DNA of 45,539 nt from Desulfobacter curvatus DSM 3379 (GTDB lineage: Bacteria > Desulfobacterota > Desulfobacteria > Desulfobacterales > Desulfobacteraceae), in NCBI RefSeq assembly GCF_000373985.1, contig NZ_KB893072.1, forward strand, positions 1 through 45,539. The letters are read 5' to 3'. The stretch's first letter is position 1, and every line of letters starts with the position of its first letter. The notes under the pieces are model-generated. The model was not told the DNA's origin, did no database searches, and saw nothing but the letters and a program-made list of their open reading frames with translations. The position numbers and the translations under genes were made by a program. This document shows positions 42,245-45,539 of the stretch, piece by piece.

Positions 42245-43954
42245 ATGACTTTGAATGGTAAAATCCTGCTTATCGATTCAATCGCTATCATTTTGTCATT
42301 TGTTGTGGTCGGACTGAATTACAAAAAGGCTATAGAAGGAGACGGTTCTGCCCAAATTTTGACTTTAATTTTCGTGGTCAGCTCTATCGTCGCAATTGCG
42401 CATTTGGTAAAAGCTTACTTGAATGCCCAGCAACCTGAATCTTCAACCAAAGGCGACGTTGATAGGGCTGCAAATGGAGTTAAGGATCATTTCAATAAAA
42501 CTGTAGATACATTAAAAGAGAAATTAGATCATCCTGATGCACCTTTATTTCTGGTACCGTACCCACAAAACACCTTTCTTAAAAACGGTGATGTTTGGAC
42601 AGCTAAAATCAGAGAAGCGTTTTCCAAAGGATACCAGGCGGCCGTCTGCCAAGCTGCAGCTGTCGGTCAGGGAGGAATCGGTAAAACTGCTATGGCCGTT
42701 GAATATGCCTATAAATACAGCGGAGAATATCCTGGTGGCGTGTTCTGGTTAGGCATGGAAACGGAATTGATAGGAGCGGTATCAACCTTTTTGCAGGCGG
42801 CTGAAGCAAAAAGTCTTATCAGTAAAGGCTGGGAAGATCTTGACGAAAAAAGTCAGATCAATCTACTTCTGTCACAGCTTCGGACAGTTGGTAAAAAGCT
42901 CATTATTTTAGACAACCTTGAAACTGATCAGATCCCTAAAGAAATTTTCACTATCAGTGATTCCGATCTGCTTATAACCACAAGAAATCAAAAGTTGGCC
43001 GTTCCTCATGTAAATATGGAATTGCCTGCTCCTGACACAGCTTTGGACATTTTTTTAGGATACGCTCACTTGGAAACGGAGAAAATCACTACACATGATT
43101 TAAGTCTTATTAAAGGCATTTGTAAAAAAGTGGAGTTTCTGCCCTTGGCTCTGGAGATTATGGGAAGCCTTTCTCGGGGATATCCATTGGAAAAACTTGC
43201 TGCTGATTTGCTTAAAGAACTGATCATCAGAGAGCGGCCAACCTGTAATAAAGAATGCACGAGCATCTTGGCTTCTTTGAATCTGGCTGGATATCAATTC
43301 TCACTCCCAAAAACAAAAGAAGCACTTTGCTCAGTCGCATATCTTGACCCGGACTACATAGATCCAGAGCTATTGGCGGATATCTTGAAAATTCCATTAA
43401 ATCGGATTTTTGAGATTCTATCCAATTTAACCGAATTATCTATCCTGAAAAAAACGGTCACAGGGTATGGCGTAAATCGTATTGTCCAGCATGCAACCAT
43501 GTTCTTGGATGACCGAACTACATGGGGCGAGACGGTTCTTAAATATATTCATAGCAAAATAAATGAACTGATGGAGTCAGGCCAGTACATTAGAGGATAT
43601 GGATTGATTCACCATATTGTCCACATAGCCAATATGGCCGATAGGGAGCAGCCTGAGGATGAATTTCCGGAAAACAAAAAAATATCTTATTTAGGCAGGT
43701 ATTTAGAGATTACAGGGAGATACGTCTCAGGTGAAACCATCGTTTTAAATTGTTTGAAAAGAGCAGAGAAGGCAAACGGCCCTGACCATCCAGATGTAGC
43801 AACCATCTTGGACAACCTATCCGAGCTTTATAAGTCCCAGGGCAAATATGAAGAAGCAGAGCCCCTTTATCAAAGGTCGCTGAAGATATTCAAGGCTCGG
43901 CTTGGGGAAAATCATCCAGAGACCAAATTGTGCAGGGGAATTATGATGAATTAA
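42245..43954 (+). CDS. Membrane-anchored NB-ARC/TPR STAND ATPase
   Basis: The 569-residue protein has two N-terminal hydrophobic helices (about 6-24 and 37-58) and a short linker. An NB-ARC NTPase at about 105-400 follows, with Walker A GQGGIGKTA at 141-149, Walker B LIILDNLE at 219-226, an LLITTRN sensor near 242-248 and the FLPLALEIMG GxP-like motif. A winged-helix part and TPR-like helices end in a kinesin-light-chain-type repeat (DHPDVATILDNLSELYKSQG and YEEAEPLYQRSLKI). STAND ATPases of this kind act in signalling, programmed death or phage defence; the TM pair could be a membrane-acting effector. The TPR array is short, and the last residues look shifted out of frame. It lies in a tRNA-adjacent, IS-rich segment with no partner gene. 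Confidence 0.85.
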   Translation: MTLNGKILLIDSIAIILSFVVVGLNYKKAIEGDGSAQILTLIFVVSSIVAIAHLVKAYLNAQQPESSTKGDVDRAANGVKDHFNKTVDTLKEKLDHPDAPLFLVPYPQNTFLKNGDVWTAKIREAFSKGYQAAVCQAAAVGQGGIGKTAMAVEYAYKYSGEYPGGVFWLGMETELIGAVSTFLQAAEAKSLISKGWEDLDEKSQINLLLSQLRTVGKKLIILDNLETDQIPKEIFTISDSDLLITTRNQKLAVPHVNMELPAPDTALDIFLGYAHLETEKITTHDLSLIKGICKKVEFLPLALEIMGSLSRGYPLEKLAADLLKELIIRERPTCNKECTSILASLNLAGYQFSLPKTKEALCSVAYLDPDYIDPELLADILKIPLNRIFEILSNLTELSILKKTVTGYGVNRIVQHATMFLDDRTTWGETVLKYIHSKINELMESGQYIRGYGLIHHIVHIANMADREQPEDEFPENKKISYLGRYLEITGRYVSGETIVLNCLKRAEKANGPDHPDVATILDNLSELYKSQGKYEEAEPLYQRSLKIFKARLGENHPETKLCRGIMMN

Positions 43955-44021
43955 AAGGGGAGAGGATATATTATTAAATTTAGACGGTGGTGACCTGGTC
44001 AAGTAAAAATGGACACTTTTG

Positions 44022-44870
44022 TTAAGCGGCTTTTTCTAAAAACCACAGTTTTTCAAATTCTTTTGGACTGATATACCCCAAATAGGAATGACGTCTGTTG
44101 CAATTGTAAAACATTTCGATGTAATCAATGATGTCTCTCCGGGCTTCTTCTCGGGTCATGTAGTTTGTAAAAAAGACTCTCTCAGTCTTCAAACTACCGA
44201 AAAAGCTCTCTGCCACGGCATTGTCCCAACAATTCCCTTTCCGGCTCATGCTGCTAACCATCCCAAGGGTATTCAACATTTTCTGGAAGTTTTTACTGCA
44301 ATACTGACTTCCCCTGTCTGAATGAAATAGCAGGCCAGGGGCAGGCATTCGACGCCTGATTGCCATGTGCAGGGCATCCATGATCAGCTTTGTGGTCATT
44401 CGATTACTCAGGGACCAGCCGACAACCCGGCGTGAAAAAAGGTCTATAACGACGGCCAAATACAACCACCCTTCGTGGGTCCAAATGTATGTAATGTCAG
44501 AGACATAAACCTTGTCCGCTTCGACAACTTCAAACTGTCTGTCCAGTAAATTCGGTGCAACTGGCAAATTGTGTTTGCTGTCTGTCGTCGCTTTAAATTT
44601 CTTTTTCTGCTTGGCGGCAACACCGGCCATTTTCATCAATGACCCAGCTTTGTACCGCCCGCAAGGACTGCCGGATGCTTTTATCTCTTCTGCAATCCGG
44701 CGGGCGCCATAGGTACCCCTTGATGCTTGATGAGCCGCTTTAACAATAGGAATTAGTCTCTCTACTTCCCTCTGCCTCAATGATTTTTTACATTTACGCC
44801 AGGCATAATATCCACTCCGGGATATGAGCATGACAATACATATCAGAGCTACTGGGTAAGCCTTCCTCAC
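44022..44870 (-). CDS. IS3-family transposase OrfB (DDE integrase core)
   Basis: The frame covers 282 residues from a GTG, but translation most likely enters by -1 frameshifting from orfA. The frame is open back to 44924, giving an OrfAB fusion. An HTH_21-like region (RGTYGARRIAEEI) precedes the rve core. Its catalytic triad is D in YVSDITYIW, D in HSDRGSQYCS and E in NAVAESFFGSLK. The terminal NRRHSYLGYISPKEFE is typical of IS3. All key residues are present. Confidence 0.95.
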   Translation of the reverse strand: MRKAYPVALICIVMLISRSGYYAWRKCKKSLRQREVERLIPIVKAAHQASRGTYGARRIAEEIKASGSPCGRYKAGSLMKMAGVAAKQKKKFKATTDSKHNLPVAPNLLDRQFEVVEADKVYVSDITYIWTHEGWLYLAVVIDLFSRRVVGWSLSNRMTTKLIMDALHMAIRRRMPAPGLLFHSDRGSQYCSKNFQKMLNTLGMVSSMSRKGNCWDNAVAESFFGSLKTERVFFTNYMTREEARRDIIDYIEMFYNCNRRHSYLGYISPKEFEKLWFLEKAA

Positions 44871-44890
44871 AGCATCAACGAATTGATACT

Positions 44891-45184
44891 TCAGCTCATT
44901 TCTTTCGCGAAGAAGGCTGCTGCCTTTTTTAAGATTTCACGTTCCATCTTCAAACGGTTGTTTTCTTTTCGAAGACGGCTCAACTCTGCCTTCATTGCCA
45001 CACTTCCTTGTAAACCAGTGGCACTCTCTCCACTACCTTCAATCTCACGTTTCCAGCGACCCAGCATGGTTGGATTTACTCCGAGATTTCGGGCTGCCTC
45101 GGTAATCTGATATCCCTGTTCGGTTATCAGTTTAACTGCTTCTTCTTTGAATTCAGGTGCATACTTCTTTCTGTCTTTCTTCAT
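44891..45184 (-). CDS. IS3-family transposase OrfA (HTH_Tnp_1)
   Basis: The 97-residue protein has an N-terminal helix-turn-helix (YAPEFKEEAVKLITEQGYQI followed by TEAARNLGVNPTMLGRWKREIE) that binds the IS ends. A leucine-zipper-like coiled coil (LSRLRKENNRLKMEREILKKA) follows. It terminates at TGA 44893-44891 just after the slippery heptamer and regulates transposition as well as supplying the N-terminus of OrfAB. Confidence 0.95.
   Translation of the reverse strand: MKKDRKKYAPEFKEEAVKLITEQGYQITEAARNLGVNPTMLGRWKREIEGSGESATGLQGSVAMKAELSRLRKENNRLKMEREILKKAAAFFAKEMS
44924..44930 (-). promoter_or_regulatory. Programmed -1 ribosomal frameshift heptamer (A AAA AAG)
   Basis: On the minus strand the orfA frame reads TTA AAA AAG, which contains the canonical X XXY YYZ slip sequence A AAA AAG. 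After a -1 slip the next codon begins at 44924 and stays open through all of orfB. This is the standard IS3 mechanism for making the OrfAB transposase. Confidence 0.88.
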
Positions 45185-45231
45185 TTGACACCTCCGTGTG
45201 GATTATTAACCCACTTTTAGAGAAGTGTCCA

Positions 45232-45536
45232 TAATTACCCTACCACCTCAGGTAATGCCGGACAATAATGTGGTTGAAAATGCCATAAGACCCTTTGTGG
45301 TCGGTAGAAAAAACTGGTTATTTTCCTGTACACCCGAGGGCGCCAGGGCCAGTGCCTGCATTTACAGCCTAATCGAAACCGCCAAGGCCAGTGGACTTGA
45401 ACCTTATTGGTACCTCAAATTTCTTTTTGAAAATTTACCGGAAGCAATGACAGCAGACGAATTTAAAGCCTTGATGCCACAAAACTTAGATAAAAATTTG
45501 TTGGAATTCAACGATATAACACCCAGCCAGGCTTAA
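45232..45536 (+). pseudogene. IS66-family transposase (TnpC) C-terminal fragment
   Basis: The frame of about 100 codons to TAA at 45534-45536 encodes the end of an IS66 transposase. DNNVVENAIRPFVVGRKNWLF includes the last catalytic Glu, then EGARASACIYSLIETAKASG and LEPYWYLKFLFENLP follow. All upstream parts (zinc finger, first two Asp residues) are missing because the IS3 element abuts at 45231. The fragment is not expected to be functional. No IS66 sequence is seen on the other side of the IS3 element, so a deletion accompanied or followed the insertion. Confidence 0.9.
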
Positions 45537-45539
45537 AAA

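Larger units (their letters stand above)
44010..45231 (-). mobile_element. IS3-family insertion sequence, apparently complete
   Basis: The element is 1222 bp, bounded by inverted ends sharing TGGACACTT (44010-44018, and as AAGTGTCCA at 45223-45231). It carries orfA and orfB on the minus strand with a frameshift heptamer between them. No matching target duplication is seen (left flank AAA, right flank TAA), which suggests rearrangement after insertion. Both reading frames are intact, so it may be active. Confidence 0.88.

Noticed and set aside
1..45539. CRISPR arrays
   Set aside because: No regularly spaced direct repeats of 20-40 bp were seen; the only tandem repeat noticed is the 11-bp pair at 41768-41789.

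Overview
This 45.5-kb chromosomal window most likely comes from a Gram-negative sulfate-reducing member of the Desulfobacterota (Desulfobacteraceae type). That placement is inferred from protein style and gene order (rpsB-tsf-pyrH-frr-uppS-cdsA-dxr-rseP, rho-rpmE-prfA-prmC), the outer-membrane and lipoprotein genes, and moderate GC content; no 16S rRNA gene is present. Almost all genes lie on the minus strand in tightly packed, often 4-nt-overlapping operons.

Layout. (1) 1-530: a possible start of a leftward gene, a long inverted repeat, then two tandem tRNA-Ser genes with a clear promoter and terminator. (2) 677-9204: an ATP-grasp ligase gene converges on a five-gene minus-strand operon: family-5 solute-binding protein, dCache/HAMP/PAS histidine kinase, LicC-like nucleotidyltransferase, CobD/HisC-like PLP enzyme and CDP-alcohol phosphatidyltransferase. 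The last three look like a Kennedy-type route to an amino-alcohol (or phosphonate) lipid head group, with an unusual built-in sensor pair. (3) 9545-11382: an AIM24-family protein and a ChaN-like lipoprotein. (4) 11384-17191: a Slam-like outer-membrane translocator, a secreted FecR-TbpB-like fusion protein and a CHASE2 adenylate cyclase form an operon that looks like a type XI secretion substrate/translocator pair with a cyclic-nucleotide module. (5) 17305-22321: RNase J, FtsK, a methyltransferase and a small unknown protein. (6) 22406-24939: a MocR-type regulator remnant, proline dehydrogenase, endonuclease III and a DUF554 membrane protein. (7) 24949-39980: a long housekeeping block covering purine synthesis, site-2 protease, isoprenoid and phospholipid synthesis, translation factors, Rho and CoaE. 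(8) 40125-41452: Ndk and a LarE-like sulfur transferase. (9) 41588-45539: tRNA-Gln followed by an accessory segment with a possible integrase tail, a membrane-anchored NB-ARC/TPR STAND ATPase, a complete IS3-family element with its -1 frameshift site, and the 3' end of an IS66 transposase gene.

The features most worth follow-up are the sensor-plus-lipid-head-group operon, the FecR-TbpB/Slam/CHASE2-cyclase operon and the STAND ATPase in the tRNA-Gln island. Function calls for these three are inferences from domain content and adjacency; the housekeeping calls are firm.
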